Assembly: GCF_000719705.1 (NCBI RefSeq)
Contig: NZ_JOHO01000045.1
Span: 1 to 54,447, forward strand
Direction of reading: 5' to 3'
Length of the DNA: 54,447 nucleotides
Origin: Streptomyces sp. NRRL S-350
GTDB taxonomy: Bacteria > Actinomycetota > Actinomycetes > Streptomycetales > Streptomycetaceae
The notes under the pieces are model-generated. The model did not search any database, was not told where the DNA came from, and saw nothing but the letters and a program-made list of their open reading frames with translations. Positions 40,599-49,213 of the stretch are shown in pieces. The position numbers were made by a program, and so were the translations under genes. The stretch's first letter is position 1. Each line of letters opens with the position of its first letter.

Positions 40599-41792
40599 TC
40601 ACTGTCCGGCCCGGCCGGTCGGTTGCCCGGCGGGCAAGCCGCGCACCAGTTCGGCCGGCCCGCCCGCCCCTGCCCGGGCGGCCAGCGCGGCGGCCGTACG
40701 GTTCCAGGACGGCTCGGTCAGCAGTGCTCGCGCGTCGGCCGGCGTGCAGTACCGCCACTCCGCCAACTCCTCCGCCGGCAGCACGATCGAGGGGCGCGAG
40801 CCACTCGTCACCGTGCCCCCGTCGTAGACGTACACCAGCACCGCGGTGTCCCGGCCGGTCGCCGGGTCCGCCTCCGGATCGGCTGCGGCCCCCGGCTGCC
40901 AGTCGAGCGCCAGGAGCGCCCCGGGCTCGACCTCCCACCCGAGCTCTTCGCGGACCTCCCGCCGGGCCGCCGCCCGGGGCGTCTCCCGGTCCGCCTCGAC
41001 CCCGCCGCCCGGCAGCGTCCAGTACGGCACCTGCCCGCGGGGCCCGTCCCACGGCCGTAGCCGCACCAGCAGCACCCGCCCGTCCTCGTCGGTGAACAGC
41101 GCCCGCGCCTTCGCCCGGATCCGCGGCCGGGTGGCGTAGAAGGTGGCGCGGTCCATGGGTGGCGCCGGCTGCTGCCCGGTCTCCGGGGTCAGCCCGGGGG
41201 CGGCGGCCGGTCCCTGGTACTCGGGCGCGGGCGTGTCGGCGGGCAGCTCCCGCAGCGTGTGCCCGACCGGTCGGCTGTCCTCCAGCTCCAGCGGCCCGGC
41301 CGTGCGGGGTGCCCGCAGGCAGGCCGTCACCCGGCGCGACAGCCGGGGCGGCAACGCGTGGCCTGCCTGTTCGGCGGTCAGCCAGGTCCACCCGCCGACC
41401 TCCGCCGCGTCCGGGCGGAACGCCGCCGCCTGCTCCCGCGTCAACGGTTCGGCCCAGTACAGGTACGCGACGATCGGCGGGCTGTCGGGCAGGAGAGCCC
41501 AGTCCACGCAGGCCAGTTGCCCCAGTCGGGGAGTGAAGCCGAGTTCCTCGCCGATCTCCCGCAGCGCGGTCTCCCGCGGCGACCGGTCCGTGGGCTCCCA
41601 GCCGCCCCCGGGAATCGCCACGGGATGCTTCCGGTCGTACGGCAACCGCACCACCAGCACCCGGCCGTCCCGGTCCGGGAACAGCACCCCGGCCGCCGCC
41701 AGGATCCCCCGCCCGCCGCTCACGCCCGCACTCTCCACCCCTGCTCCCTCCACCACGGTCTCCCCGGCGACGACAGCCCGGGCCACCCCCAT
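40599..41792 (-). CDS. Tandem Nudix hydrolase-domain protein
   Basis: A 397-residue protein with two Nudix domains, each expected to cleave nucleoside diphosphates linked to another group. The first Nudix box begins GGGWEPTDRSPRETALREIGEELGF (about residues 63-87, near-complete GX5EX7REUXEEXGU). The second begins GGGVEADRETPRAAARREVREELGW (about 265-290). They are joined by a Pro-rich linker. The start is uncertain, as ATGs further upstream are in frame within repeats. It follows the GDSL gene on the same strand. Confidence 0.85.
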   Translation of the reverse strand: MGVARAVVAGETVVEGAGVESAGVSGGRGILAAAGVLFPDRDGRVLVVRLPYDRKHPVAIPGGGWEPTDRSPRETALREIGEELGFTPRLGQLACVDWALLPDSPPIVAYLYWAEPLTREQAAAFRPDAAEVGGWTWLTAEQAGHALPPRLSRRVTACLRAPRTAGPLELEDSRPVGHTLRELPADTPAPEYQGPAAAPGLTPETGQQPAPPMDRATFYATRPRIRAKARALFTDEDGRVLLVRLRPWDGPRGQVPYWTLPGGGVEADRETPRAAARREVREELGWEVEPGALLALDWQPGAAADPEADPATGRDTAVLVYVYDGGTVTSGSRPSIVLPAEELAEWRYCTPADARALLTEPSWNRTAAALAARAGAGGPAELVRGLPAGQPTGRAGQ

Positions 41793-41810
41793 GGTTCCCG
41801 TCCGATCGGC

Positions 41811-41884
41811 GTCCGGACCGCCACCGCCGGGTGATCGAGCGGCATCCGTCCGGACCGCCACCGCCGGGTGATCGAGCGGCATCC
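41811..41884. repeat. Tandem duplication of a 37-bp unit
   Basis: The segment from GTCCGGACCGCC to GGCATCC occurs twice in a row (41811 and 41848) without mismatch, just upstream of the Nudix start. Reading the Nudix gene from an upstream ATG would include it. Confidence 0.85.
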
Positions 41885-41900
41885 GTCCGACTCGCTCCGT

Positions 41901-41970
41901 CCGACCCGCGTCTCCCGACCCGCTGCGGCCGACCCGCGTCTCCGACCCGCGTCTCCGACCCGCGTCTCCG
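41901..41970. repeat. CCGACCCGCGTCTC tandem repeats
   Basis: Four 13-14 bp units, the last three nearly contiguous, lie between the GDSL stop and the Nudix start. Confidence 0.65.
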
Positions 41971-41986
41971 TCTCCGCCCACCGCCC

Positions 41987-42871
41987 TCACCCCAGTGACG
42001 CCAGCGCGCCCGCCGCCGCCCGCGCCATTCGCTCGTCGTGCCGGTCACTCGCGCCGCGCAGGCGGGCGGCGCTCTCGGCTGCCGCCAGCGCGAGCAGTCC
42101 GGGCAGCAGGTCGGTGCTGCGTGCGGCGAGCCAGCGGGTGCCCTGGGTGGCCATCCACCACAGGTCGGCGGCCTTGCCCGGCGGGGCCTCGGCGGGTTCG
42201 GCGGCGGGGGGCGGGCCGAGTGGGTGTCCGGCGTCCGTCAGCAGTTCATGGAAGCGGCGGGCGATCAGGTGGTGGCCTTCGGCGCTGGGGTGCAGGCGGT
42301 CCACGCTGAGGAGCCGCCGTTGGGCCGGCCACGGGAGTTCGGCGAGGTGCAGGTGCACTGCCCGGTGGCGCGTGGTGAGTGCGTGCACCACGGTGTTGAC
42401 GGCGTGCATGCGTCGGGCCAGCGGTCGGGCGAGTGGGGTCGGGAGTCGGAGGAGGGTGCCGGGGTCGGGTAGGCAGGCGGTGAGCAACACCGCGCCCTGG
42501 CTGGCGAGTTCGCCCAGTGTGGCGTCCAGTTCCCTCGTGGTGCGGCGGATGTCGAAGCCTGCCCGCAGGGTGTCGTTTCCGCCGGCGAGCACGGCGGCGA
42601 GTTGCGGCCGTGATGCCAGCGCGTGCGGTAGCTGATGGCGCGTCATGTCGGCTGTCAGTGCGCCGCTGTGCGCCAGATTGGTGAACTCGACCGCCCGACC
42701 GTCGGGTGCGAGTGAGCGTGCCAGGATGGCTGTCCAGCCTCGCCACCCTTCGCCGACCGGATCTCCGATTCCCTCGGTCAGTGAGTCGCCGAGTGCGACG
42801 AACCGCTCCAGCTGGGCTGCGGGATGCCGTCCTTCGGCCAGCGGGTCACGCCCGGTGTCGAGCATGCCCAT
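41987..42871 (-). CDS. SGNH/GDSL hydrolase family protein
   Basis: A 294-residue esterase/lipase-like hydrolase. Block I is FVALGDSLTEGIGDP with the nucleophilic Ser (about residues 24-38). Block II Gly is in NLAHSGALTADM, block III is AVLAGGNDTL, and block V is DRLHPSAEGHH with the catalytic Asp and His. There is no signal peptide. GGAAGG precedes the ATG at 42871, which lies within the last codons of the glycosyltransferase gene. The operon partners suggest a role in deacylating or modifying a glycoconjugate. Confidence 0.9.
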   Translation of the reverse strand: MGMLDTGRDPLAEGRHPAAQLERFVALGDSLTEGIGDPVGEGWRGWTAILARSLAPDGRAVEFTNLAHSGALTADMTRHQLPHALASRPQLAAVLAGGNDTLRAGFDIRRTTRELDATLGELASQGAVLLTACLPDPGTLLRLPTPLARPLARRMHAVNTVVHALTTRHRAVHLHLAELPWPAQRRLLSVDRLHPSAEGHHLIARRFHELLTDAGHPLGPPPAAEPAEAPPGKAADLWWMATQGTRWLAARSTDLLPGLLALAAAESAARLRGASDRHDERMARAAAGALASLG

Positions 42872-44042
42872 CGCGGCCCCCTTCCTCCGCTTCGTCGTTG
42901 TGCACACCGTGTGCCGCCAGGAATGCCCTGACGGCCGCCGGCCAGCCGTACCGTTCGGCCTGTGTCCGCGCGGCAGCCCGCCGCTCGTCCTCCGGCCGGT
43001 CCAGCAACTCCCTTACGGTGAGGGCGAATCCGGTGCCGGTGTCGGGTGCAGACACCCCGGCGGCCCCGACCAGTCCGGGCAGTGCGGAGGAGCGGCTGAC
43101 CACGACCGGGGTGCCGCAGGCCAGGGCTTCGAGTGCGGCGAGGCCGAAGGTCTCCACCGGTCCGGGTGCGAGCACCACGTCCGCGCAGCCCAGCAAGCGG
43201 GCCAGTTCCTCGCGTCCGCCCAGGTGTCCGAGGAAGCGCACCGGCAGCCCCATCGCGGCCGCCCGGGCGGCCAGCCGTTCCCGCAGCGGGCCCGTCCCGG
43301 CGACGACCAGGACGGCGGCCACTCGCTGCGCCCGCAGGGCCGCCAGCGCCTCGATCGCCCGCTCGGGCCGCTTCTCCGCGGAGAGCCGCGAGCAGAGCAC
43401 CAGCAGTACGTCCGCCGGGGCGGCGTACTGGGCGCGTTCCGAGGTCCGTTCGGCCTGCGGCAGCGGTCGCATCGTCTCCAGGTCGACGCCGAGCGGGGCC
43501 CGGGTGAGGTTGGGCGTGCCGATCCGCCGGAACTCGGCCGCCGCCCAGTCGGTGGTGCAGAGCACCGAGTCGTAGGCCCGGGCGGTCGCCGTGTTGAGCC
43601 GGTCGGCGGCCGCGGTCGCCAACGGCCCGGGGACGCCCCAAGTGCGGAGGATCCCGGTGGCGCTCTCGTGCGAGACCATCAGCGAGGGCACGCCGTGTCG
43701 CCGCGCCCAGGCGCCGGTCCAGCGCAGCGTGGTGCGGTCGGACACCTCGAGCCGGTGGGGGGAGAGCCGGGTGAGTTCGGCGGTGACCGCCCGCCGGTCG
43801 GTGAGCAGGCGGTAGCCGCCGCCGGCCGGGAGCGCCGGACCCGGCAGGGTCACCACGAGGCCCTGTTCGGTCTCCTCCTCGGAGCGCCGTTCCCCGGGCA
43901 CGATCAGCACTGGTCGGTGCCCGGCCGCCCGGTAGCCGGCGCCCAGGTGCCGCAGCGCTGTGCGCAGGCCGCCGGAGACGGCGGTGACGAAGTTGGCGAG
44001 CCGGACGATCGTCAGCGCCTCGCGGCGGGGAGCGGACGTCAT
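42846..44042 (-). CDS. GT4-family glycosyltransferase (1)
   Basis: A 398-residue GT-B fold glycosyltransferase. The N-terminal half has RLANFVTAVSGGLRTALRHLG and SHESATGI. The C-terminal donor-binding half has LLVLCSRLSAEKRPERAIEAL and the E-x7-E motif in PVETFGLAALEALACGTPVV. Family 4 enzymes use NDP-sugars or GDP-mannose. Its ATG overlaps the stop of the other GT4 gene as ATGA. The acceptor is unknown; phosphatidylinositol mannosides or a membrane glycolipid are possible given similarity of its partner to MgtA. Confidence 0.9.
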   Translation of the reverse strand: MTSAPRREALTIVRLANFVTAVSGGLRTALRHLGAGYRAAGHRPVLIVPGERRSEEETEQGLVVTLPGPALPAGGGYRLLTDRRAVTAELTRLSPHRLEVSDRTTLRWTGAWARRHGVPSLMVSHESATGILRTWGVPGPLATAAADRLNTATARAYDSVLCTTDWAAAEFRRIGTPNLTRAPLGVDLETMRPLPQAERTSERAQYAAPADVLLVLCSRLSAEKRPERAIEALAALRAQRVAAVLVVAGTGPLRERLAARAAAMGLPVRFLGHLGGREELARLLGCADVVLAPGPVETFGLAALEALACGTPVVVSRSSALPGLVGAAGVSAPDTGTGFALTVRELLDRPEDERRAAARTQAERYGWPAAVRAFLAAHGVHNDEAEEGGRDGHARHRA

Positions 44043-45433
44043 GCCGGCAACTCCTCCGGCATCTCCTCCGGCAGTGAGTCCCGGGTTGACGGGCTCCCGG
44101 CCACCGGCTCCCCGGCCGCCACCGCTGCCGACGCCCCCGCCACCCCCGATGCCACGGGCTCCACCGCCGACACCGCCGATGGCCCCGCCACCCGCGATGC
44201 CACGGGCCCCACCGCCGCCACCGCCGATGGCGCCGTCCCCGCCGCGCCCCGGTGCTCGGCCAGCACCTCGGCATAGTGCCGCAGCAGCAGGTCCCCGACC
44301 GCCTCCCAGGTGCGTGCGGTCACTTCGGCCCGGCCGGCCTGCCCGTAGGCGGCCCGCCGCGCCGGATCGCCGGTCAGTTCGGCGACCGCCCGGGCGACTG
44401 CCGGGCCGTCCCGGGGCGGCACCAGCAGGCCGGTGCGGTGGTGTGCGACCAGGTCGAGCGGGCCGCCCGCCGCCGGGCCGATCACCGGAACGCCGCTGGC
44501 CATCGCCTCCTGGATGGTCTGGCAGAAGGTCTCCAGCGGGCCGGTGTGCACGAACAGGTCCAGCGTCGCGAAGCAGCGCGCCAGTTCCTCACCCGTCCGG
44601 CGGCCCAGGAACACCGCGCCGGGCATCGAGGCCTTCAGCCCCGGTGCGGAGGGCCCGTCCCCGATGATCACGACCCGGACGCCGGGCAGCACGGAGGCCG
44701 CCGCCAGCAGGTCGACCCGCTTCTCGGGGGCCAGCCGGCCGACGTACCCGACCAGGACCTCTCCGCCCGGCGCGAGCGCCCGGTGCAGCGCCTCGTCCCG
44801 GTGCCTGGGGTGGAACCGCACCGAGTCCACCCCGCGCGGCCACAGCTGCACCCGTGGCACGCCGTTTGCCGTCAGGTCCTGTACGGCCGGGGTGGACGGC
44901 GCGAGCGTGCGGGCGGCTGCCCGGTGGACGGCCCGGATCCGCCGCCAGGCGGCGGCCTCCCCGAGTCCTCGCCCGGCCCGGTAGGCGTGCGCGTATCCGG
45001 CGAGGTCCGTCTGGTAGACGGCGACGGCGGGCACACCGAGCCGGGCCGCGACCTGCATCCCGCGTGCGCCGAGCACGAACGGGCCGGCCAGGTGCACGAT
45101 GTCCGGCCGGTGCCCGGCGACGGCGGCTGCCAGCTGTCGGCTGGGCAGGGCGATCCGCACCTGCGGGTATCCCGGCAGCGGCACCGACGGGATGCGCACC
45201 ACCGGAATCTCGCCGGCCGTGGTACGTCCGAACGTCTCCGGCAGGTTCTCCGCGCCTCGCGCCGGCCGGCGGCGCGGAGAACCCGCCGGTGTGGAGACGC
45301 CCCGGGCCGGCGCGGGGGTGACGACAAGCGGCCGGTGGCCGCGGCGGACCAGATGCTCGGCCGTCCGCAGCACGCTGTGGGCGACTCCGTTGACCTCGGG
45401 CGGGAACGATTCCGTGACGATGACGACGCGCAT
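44039..45433 (-). CDS. GT4-family glycosyltransferase (2), MgtA-like
   Basis: A 464-residue GT-B glycosyltransferase resembling mycobacterial MgtA alpha-mannosyltransferases. Features are VTESFPPEVNGVAHSVLRTAEHL, LAGPFVLGARGMQVAARLGVPAVAVYQTD, LVGYVGRLAPEKRVDLLAA, and the E-x7-E in PLETFCQTIQEAMASGVPVI. The C-terminal ~60 residues are a Val/Ala/Ser repeat (GPVASRVAGPSAV, EPVASGVAGASAA) coded by imperfect repeats and absent from typical members. The ATG at 45433 lacks a clear ribosome site. It is the first of three coupled genes ending with the GDSL hydrolase. Confidence 0.9.
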   Translation of the reverse strand: MRVVIVTESFPPEVNGVAHSVLRTAEHLVRRGHRPLVVTPAPARGVSTPAGSPRRRPARGAENLPETFGRTTAGEIPVVRIPSVPLPGYPQVRIALPSRQLAAAVAGHRPDIVHLAGPFVLGARGMQVAARLGVPAVAVYQTDLAGYAHAYRAGRGLGEAAAWRRIRAVHRAAARTLAPSTPAVQDLTANGVPRVQLWPRGVDSVRFHPRHRDEALHRALAPGGEVLVGYVGRLAPEKRVDLLAAASVLPGVRVVIIGDGPSAPGLKASMPGAVFLGRRTGEELARCFATLDLFVHTGPLETFCQTIQEAMASGVPVIGPAAGGPLDLVAHHRTGLLVPPRDGPAVARAVAELTGDPARRAAYGQAGRAEVTARTWEAVGDLLLRHYAEVLAEHRGAAGTAPSAVAAVGPVASRVAGPSAVSAVEPVASGVAGASAAVAAGEPVAGSPSTRDSLPEEMPEELPA

Positions 45434-45490
45434 GCCAGTGTTCTGTCCGGGTCCGGCATGCACCCGGCCAAAGGGATCTGTCGTACAAGC

Positions 45491-45528
45491 GAACGCGGGT
45501 CGGCGATTTGCACCACCGACCCGCGTTC
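45491..45528 (-). terminator. Terminator after the DUF1508 gene
   Basis: A 13-bp perfect stem, GAACGCGGGTCGG with CCGACCCGCGTTC, 22 bp beyond the small gene's stop. Confidence 0.75.
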
Positions 45529-45550
45529 CCTGCCTGTTGCCGTCCCGGCC

Positions 45551-45739
45551 TCACATGGACCCGGCGGCCTCCTTGAGTTCCGCGTACGGCGCGAGCCTGC
45601 GGATCGACTCGATGCTCCTCAGGCAGTCGTCCTTGCTCTCCTCCGGATCCCCGGTCACCACGACCGCCCCGTTGCTCGCCTTGAGCCGGAACCGGTGCAT
45701 CCCGCTCTCGTCCGTATACAGCTCGAACCTACCCGCCAT
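45551..45739 (-). CDS. DUF1508 (YegP-like) protein
   Basis: A 62-residue protein covering one YegP unit: GRFELYTDESGMHRFRLKASNGAVVVTGD, then KDDCLRSIESIRRLA. The family is small, cytoplasmic and of unknown function, often of one or two such units. GGAAGG lies upstream of the ATG. It stands alone, with a strong terminator. Confidence 0.88.
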   Translation of the reverse strand: MAGRFELYTDESGMHRFRLKASNGAVVVTGDPEESKDDCLRSIESIRRLAPYAELKEAAGSM

Positions 45740-45933
45740 GACAGAAACAGCCTTCCGTTCGGATTGCCCCCTGGCACCGGACCGTAGGCTCAACGCCCCG
45801 GTGCCGCACGCCAGATGAGCCACCCGAGTGGAAACCTCAAACAGGTCTTCCGCCGACCTCTCGATGCTTCCGGGAAGCTGATGGCGATTTGCCGGAGACC
45901 TGGGGGCGATGGGGATCCGAGGCGGAAACCGAT

Positions 45934-45969
45934 GGGGCGATCGACCGGTGTGTTGCGGTCGATCACCCC
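45934..45969. promoter_or_regulatory. Inverted repeat between divergent genes
   Basis: GGGG-c-GATCGACC pairs with GGTCGATC-a-CCCC around 10 bp. It sits in the 333-bp gap between the DUF1508 gene and the divergent gene at 46073, about 100 bp from the latter. It may be an operator; the rest of the gap shows nothing clear. Confidence 0.45.
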
Positions 45970-46072
45970 GTCGGCACAGCGTCGCCACCTGCGGCACCGC
46001 GCCTGAGCGGACATCTCATTCGGGGGCCTAAATCGAGTGCGAGAGTCGCGATCCGGGTGATACAAGGTCTGC

Positions 46073-46837
46073 GTGACTGAGTATCTCCACTTTCCCACCC
46101 TGCTGCGGATGATTGACGAGCGGTCCGCCGCGTTCCGCGACGCCGTCGCCGCGGCCCCCAGCCTCGACGCCGACGTCCCGTCCTGCCCGGGCTGGACGCT
46201 GTACGACCTGGCGAACCACCTCAGCGAGGGGGACCGCTTCTGGGCCCACATCGTGCGGAACACCGCGCCGGGCGACGAGCGGCCGAGCAAGGACGGGCTG
46301 GCGGCGCCCAGGGAGCGCGAGGCCCTCCTGACCTGGCTGAACGACTCGACGGAGCAGCTGCTCACCGCTTTGCGCGAGGCCGGCCCGGACCGGGGCTGCT
46401 GGGCCTGGTGGGAACCACTGGCCTCGCCGCACACGGTGGCCGCCGTGGCCCGCCGCCGAGTCCCGGAGTCGCTGATCCACACCTACGACGCCCAGCTGGC
46501 CTCCGGTGCCCCGCAGGAGCTGCCGACGACCGAGGCGGTCGACGCCATCGATGAGTTCCTCGCCACCGTCTGCACCGGCACGATCCCGTGGCCGGGCGAG
46601 CCCGCCACCATGGACTACCACGCAGCCGAGGCCGGCTGCTGGCGCCAGACGGTGGACGCCGCCGGTTCCCGCTTCACCCGCCTCACCGCGGCGGAGGCCG
46701 CTGAGAGCAAGCCCACCGCCGCCGTCTACGGCACGGCGAGCGAGATGGCCCTGCTCATGTACATGCGCATCCCGGCCGACTCGCTGCGGATGGAGGGCGA
46801 TGCCGACCTGCTTCAGCAGCTGCAGAACTGGGGCTGA
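46073..46837 (+). CDS. Mycothiol-dependent maleylpyruvate isomerase-family protein
   Basis: A 254-residue protein of the DinB/MDMPI-N superfamily. The N-terminal helical bundle has LLRMIDERSAAFRDAV, VPSCPGWTLYDLANHLSEGDRFW and a later SLIHTYDAQLASG, with metal-ligand-type His. One family member isomerises maleylpyruvate with mycothiol, but most are of unknown function, so the name is only a family label. TACAAG (46061-46066) ends six bases before the GTG without a ribosome site, so it is probably leaderless. It lies 17 kb from the gentisate operon and need not be linked to it. Confidence 0.8.
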   Translation: MTEYLHFPTLLRMIDERSAAFRDAVAAAPSLDADVPSCPGWTLYDLANHLSEGDRFWAHIVRNTAPGDERPSKDGLAAPREREALLTWLNDSTEQLLTALREAGPDRGCWAWWEPLASPHTVAAVARRRVPESLIHTYDAQLASGAPQELPTTEAVDAIDEFLATVCTGTIPWPGEPATMDYHAAEAGCWRQTVDAAGSRFTRLTAAEAAESKPTAAVYGTASEMALLMYMRIPADSLRMEGDADLLQQLQNWG

Positions 46838-46933
46838 GAAGGCGTCTCATCGGAACGACTCCCACAACGTGGGGGACGTGCGAGTGTCGCTGGTGGCCTT
46901 GCGGGGGTGCGGGTGTTCACGGCCGTTCCGGGT

Positions 46934-48316
46934 TCAGTCGCGGCGGCGGCCCGCCATCCAGACGTAGACGAGGATCCCGGCGAAGAGGAACAGGACGCCC
47001 TGGTAGACGGCGCTGTAGCCGGCGCCGGCGAGGAGCCAGAGCGAGAATCCGAAGGCACCGAGCCCGAGGACGGCGTCGCGGACGAGCCGACCGTTGTCGA
47101 CCTTGTCGGTGGCCCCGCGGACCAGCCAGTACAACTGGGCTGCGGTGGAGAGCAGGTACGGGACGGTGGCGGTGAAGGTGGTGACCAGCACCAGGGTGTC
47201 GAACGCGCCCTTCGCGCCACTGGCGAAGTTGAGGACGGTCAGCGCCGAGGCCAGGGCGACGCTCACCACCACGCCGAAGGTCGGCACACCGCGCCGCTCC
47301 TTGGTGAACGCGGCCGGGAAGAGGCCGTCCTTGGCGGCCGCGTACGGCGCCTGCGCGGCCAGCAGGGTCCAGCCGTTGAGGGCGCCTGCCATCGAGACGA
47401 GGGCGGCGACGGCGATCAGGGTGCCGCCCCAGGTGCCGCCGAACATGGCGTCCACGGCGTCCGAGAACGGCGCGGTGGAGTGGACCAGTTGCCCGTGCGC
47501 GACGGTACCGAAGACGGCGAGCGTGCCCAGCAGGTAGACGACCGCCGCGCCGGTGGTGCCGAGCACGCTGGCCCGCCCGACGTTGCGCTCCGGGTCGCGG
47601 ACCTCGCCGGCGCTCATCGCCGCCGACTCCACGCCCAGGTAGCTGAACAGCAGGATCGCCGCGGCGGCGGTCATGCCGCCGGCCCAGCCCTGACCGTTCC
47701 CGTCGAAGGGGCCGAGGTTCTTCGGGTCGAAGAAGAACAGGCCGGCCGTCGAGACCACCAGCAGCGGGATGAACTTCAGTACGGTGGAGACGAGTTGGAC
47801 CGCTCCGACGTACCGGGTGCCGGCCAGGTTCGCCAGCGCGGGCAGCCACTGGAAGGCCAGTGCGACGGTGATGCTGACCGCAGTGGAGTGGCCGACGGGC
47901 AGCAGCACGTCGAGGTAGCCGACGGCGGCCACGGCGAGCGCCGCGTTGCTGACCCAGGTGGTGATCCAGTACGACCAGGCGGACAGGAAGCCGGCGAAGT
48001 CCCCGAAGGCCTCGCGGGCGTAGACGTACGGCCCGCCGGTGCGCGGATTGCGTCGCGCCAACTGGCCGAAGACCAGCGCCAGCGCGATCGCGCCCACGGT
48101 GAGCACCGCGAAGGAGACCAGGCTGACCGTCCCGAACGGCGCCACCGCGGCCGGGATCATGAAGATTCCACCACCGATGATGTTGCCCATCACCAGGGCG
48201 GTGGCGGTCGCGAGCCCGAAGCGCGCGTTCTTCGAAGGGGTGGGGTCGGCCGGGCCCGGGATCTCCGGGCTGCTCGGTCGGGTCGCCTGCCGGGGTACGG
48301 CGGGGCTGCTGTGCAT
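46934..48316 (-). CDS. APC family amino-acid permease/antiporter
   Basis: A 460-residue membrane transporter with about 12 spans. The family signature in the first span is ALVMGNIIGGGIFMIPAAV, followed by RRNPRTGGPYVYAREAFGDFAGF and, in span 6, LLFSYLGVESAAMSAGEVRDPERNV. These motifs match arginine/agmatine- and putrescine-type APC antiporters; the substrate cannot be fixed. The N-terminal 30 residues are Pro/Ser-rich. The upstream region contains tandem repeats and the dyad at 48463. Confidence 0.9.
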   Translation of the reverse strand: MHSSPAVPRQATRPSSPEIPGPADPTPSKNARFGLATATALVMGNIIGGGIFMIPAAVAPFGTVSLVSFAVLTVGAIALALVFGQLARRNPRTGGPYVYAREAFGDFAGFLSAWSYWITTWVSNAALAVAAVGYLDVLLPVGHSTAVSITVALAFQWLPALANLAGTRYVGAVQLVSTVLKFIPLLVVSTAGLFFFDPKNLGPFDGNGQGWAGGMTAAAAILLFSYLGVESAAMSAGEVRDPERNVGRASVLGTTGAAVVYLLGTLAVFGTVAHGQLVHSTAPFSDAVDAMFGGTWGGTLIAVAALVSMAGALNGWTLLAAQAPYAAAKDGLFPAAFTKERRGVPTFGVVVSVALASALTVLNFASGAKGAFDTLVLVTTFTATVPYLLSTAAQLYWLVRGATDKVDNGRLVRDAVLGLGAFGFSLWLLAGAGYSAVYQGVLFLFAGILVYVWMAGRRRD

Positions 48317-48329
48317 GAGGGTGGTGCGC

Positions 48330-48413
48330 CTTTCGTGGTCCTGCGTGGTCCTGCGTCGGCCTGCGTGCTCCTGGGTGGGTCTGCGTCGGCCGGCGTCCTG
48401 CGTGGTCCTGATC
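48330..48413. repeat. GTCCTGCGTG-type short tandem repeats
   Basis: About seven units of 10-12 bp based on TGGTCCTGCG or CGGCCTGCG lie directly upstream of the permease start. Confidence 0.6.
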
Positions 48414-48462
48414 GCGCTCGGTGGAGCGACCGTTCATGCTCGGACCGCGCGGCACCTTGCAC

Positions 48463-48479
48463 CAAATCGACAGGATTTG
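48463..48479. promoter_or_regulatory. Dyad CAAATC-gacag-GATTTG
   Basis: A perfect 6-bp dyad with 5-bp spacer in an otherwise GC-rich 546-bp gap between the permease and the secreted peptide. Its size and symmetry fit a repressor site, most likely for the permease about 150 bp away. Confidence 0.4.
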
Positions 48480-48586
48480 TTCAGTTCACCGGGCGCTCCG
48501 CCGCAAGACTTGCGGTGGGGCGCCCGCCGGGCAGGCACTCGTCCGGCGGGCGCCACCGGGCCGGGCCGCCCGCCTGGCGAGCGGCC

Positions 48587-48660
48587 CGGATCGCGCATGG
48601 ATCGACCGGATTGCGCATGGGTCGACCGGATTCACGCAGAAGCCGACCGGATTCGTGCGA
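48587..48660. repeat. 20-bp tandem repeats (CCGGATTGCGCATGGGTCGA)
   Basis: Three full units and a partial one, with periods of 20-21 bp. The first two differ at two positions. They lie upstream of the secreted-peptide gene. Confidence 0.7.
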
Positions 48661-48862
48661 TGTCGGTCTCGTTCGTCCAGTCGGGGGAGTTGCGTCACTC
48701 GGATGCCCCAGCCGGGTTGCGGCGCGCGCCCGGATGTGGGGATCCGTGTGCAAACGTTGGCGCGGCGCCTCCCCGGTGGGGCGCAGCCCAGCCCGTCAGG
48801 CGGCCGAACCGGCCGTTCGGGCAAGTGGGTTGAGGACCAGAGACGAACCAAAAGGACATCAG

Positions 48863-49078
48863 ATGTCGCTTCGTGGGAAGATCCGCAAGCTCGCTGTGAT
48901 CGTTGCCGTGGCCGGTGCCGTTGTGGCGGCCCCGACCTCGGCGATGGCGTGGGGCCACGCGCCGGTTCAGTCGTCCGGGCAGAGCCTGGAGTCCGGCTCC
49001 GCGGGCGTCGGCCTGTTCGGCCCGCACGCCAGCTGGTTCAACTTCGCCGAGCACAGCCAGGGCGACTGCGACTGCTGA
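48863..49078 (+). CDS. Small secreted peptide of unknown function
   Basis: A 71-residue product with a typical Sec signal peptide: KIRKLAVIVAVAGAVVAAPTSAMA, cleaved after AMA. The mature part of about 42 residues is Ser/Gly/His-rich and ends GDCDC. The two Cys could form a vicinal disulfide-like ring or bind a metal. AAAGGA lies 6 nt before the ATG. It is not a chaplin or rodlin by motif, and I see no modification enzyme nearby. It is convergent with the MMPL gene. Confidence 0.75.
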   Translation: MSLRGKIRKLAVIVAVAGAVVAAPTSAMAWGHAPVQSSGQSLESGSAGVGLFGPHASWFNFAEHSQGDCDC

Positions 49079-49122
49079 TCCTTCCGTCCCGCCCCGAGCC
49101 CGGAGGCCGCCCGTCGGCCCCC

Positions 49123-49193
49123 GGGCTCACCGCTGCCCGGACCGCGGGCTCGCCGCTGCCCGGACCCGCGGGCTCGCCGCTGCCAGACCCCCG
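49123..49193. repeat. 23-24 bp tandem repeats (GGGCTCGCCGCTGCCCGGAC)
   Basis: Three units starting at 49123, 49146 and 49170, between the secreted peptide and the convergent MMPL gene. No clear terminator hairpin is separable from them. Confidence 0.65.
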
Positions 49194-49213
49194 GGCGCAC
49201 CTGAGCCTCCGCT

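Noticed and set aside
45815..46006. A 63-residue ORF between the DUF1508 gene and the gene at 46073
   Set aside because: It overlaps the inverted repeat, has no ribosome site, and shows no codon bias typical of the neighbours.
46073..46837. Maleylpyruvate isomerase belonging to the gentisate operon
   Set aside because: It is 17 kb away, separately and apparently leaderlessly transcribed, and the family is mostly of unknown function, so a link to the operon is not supported.
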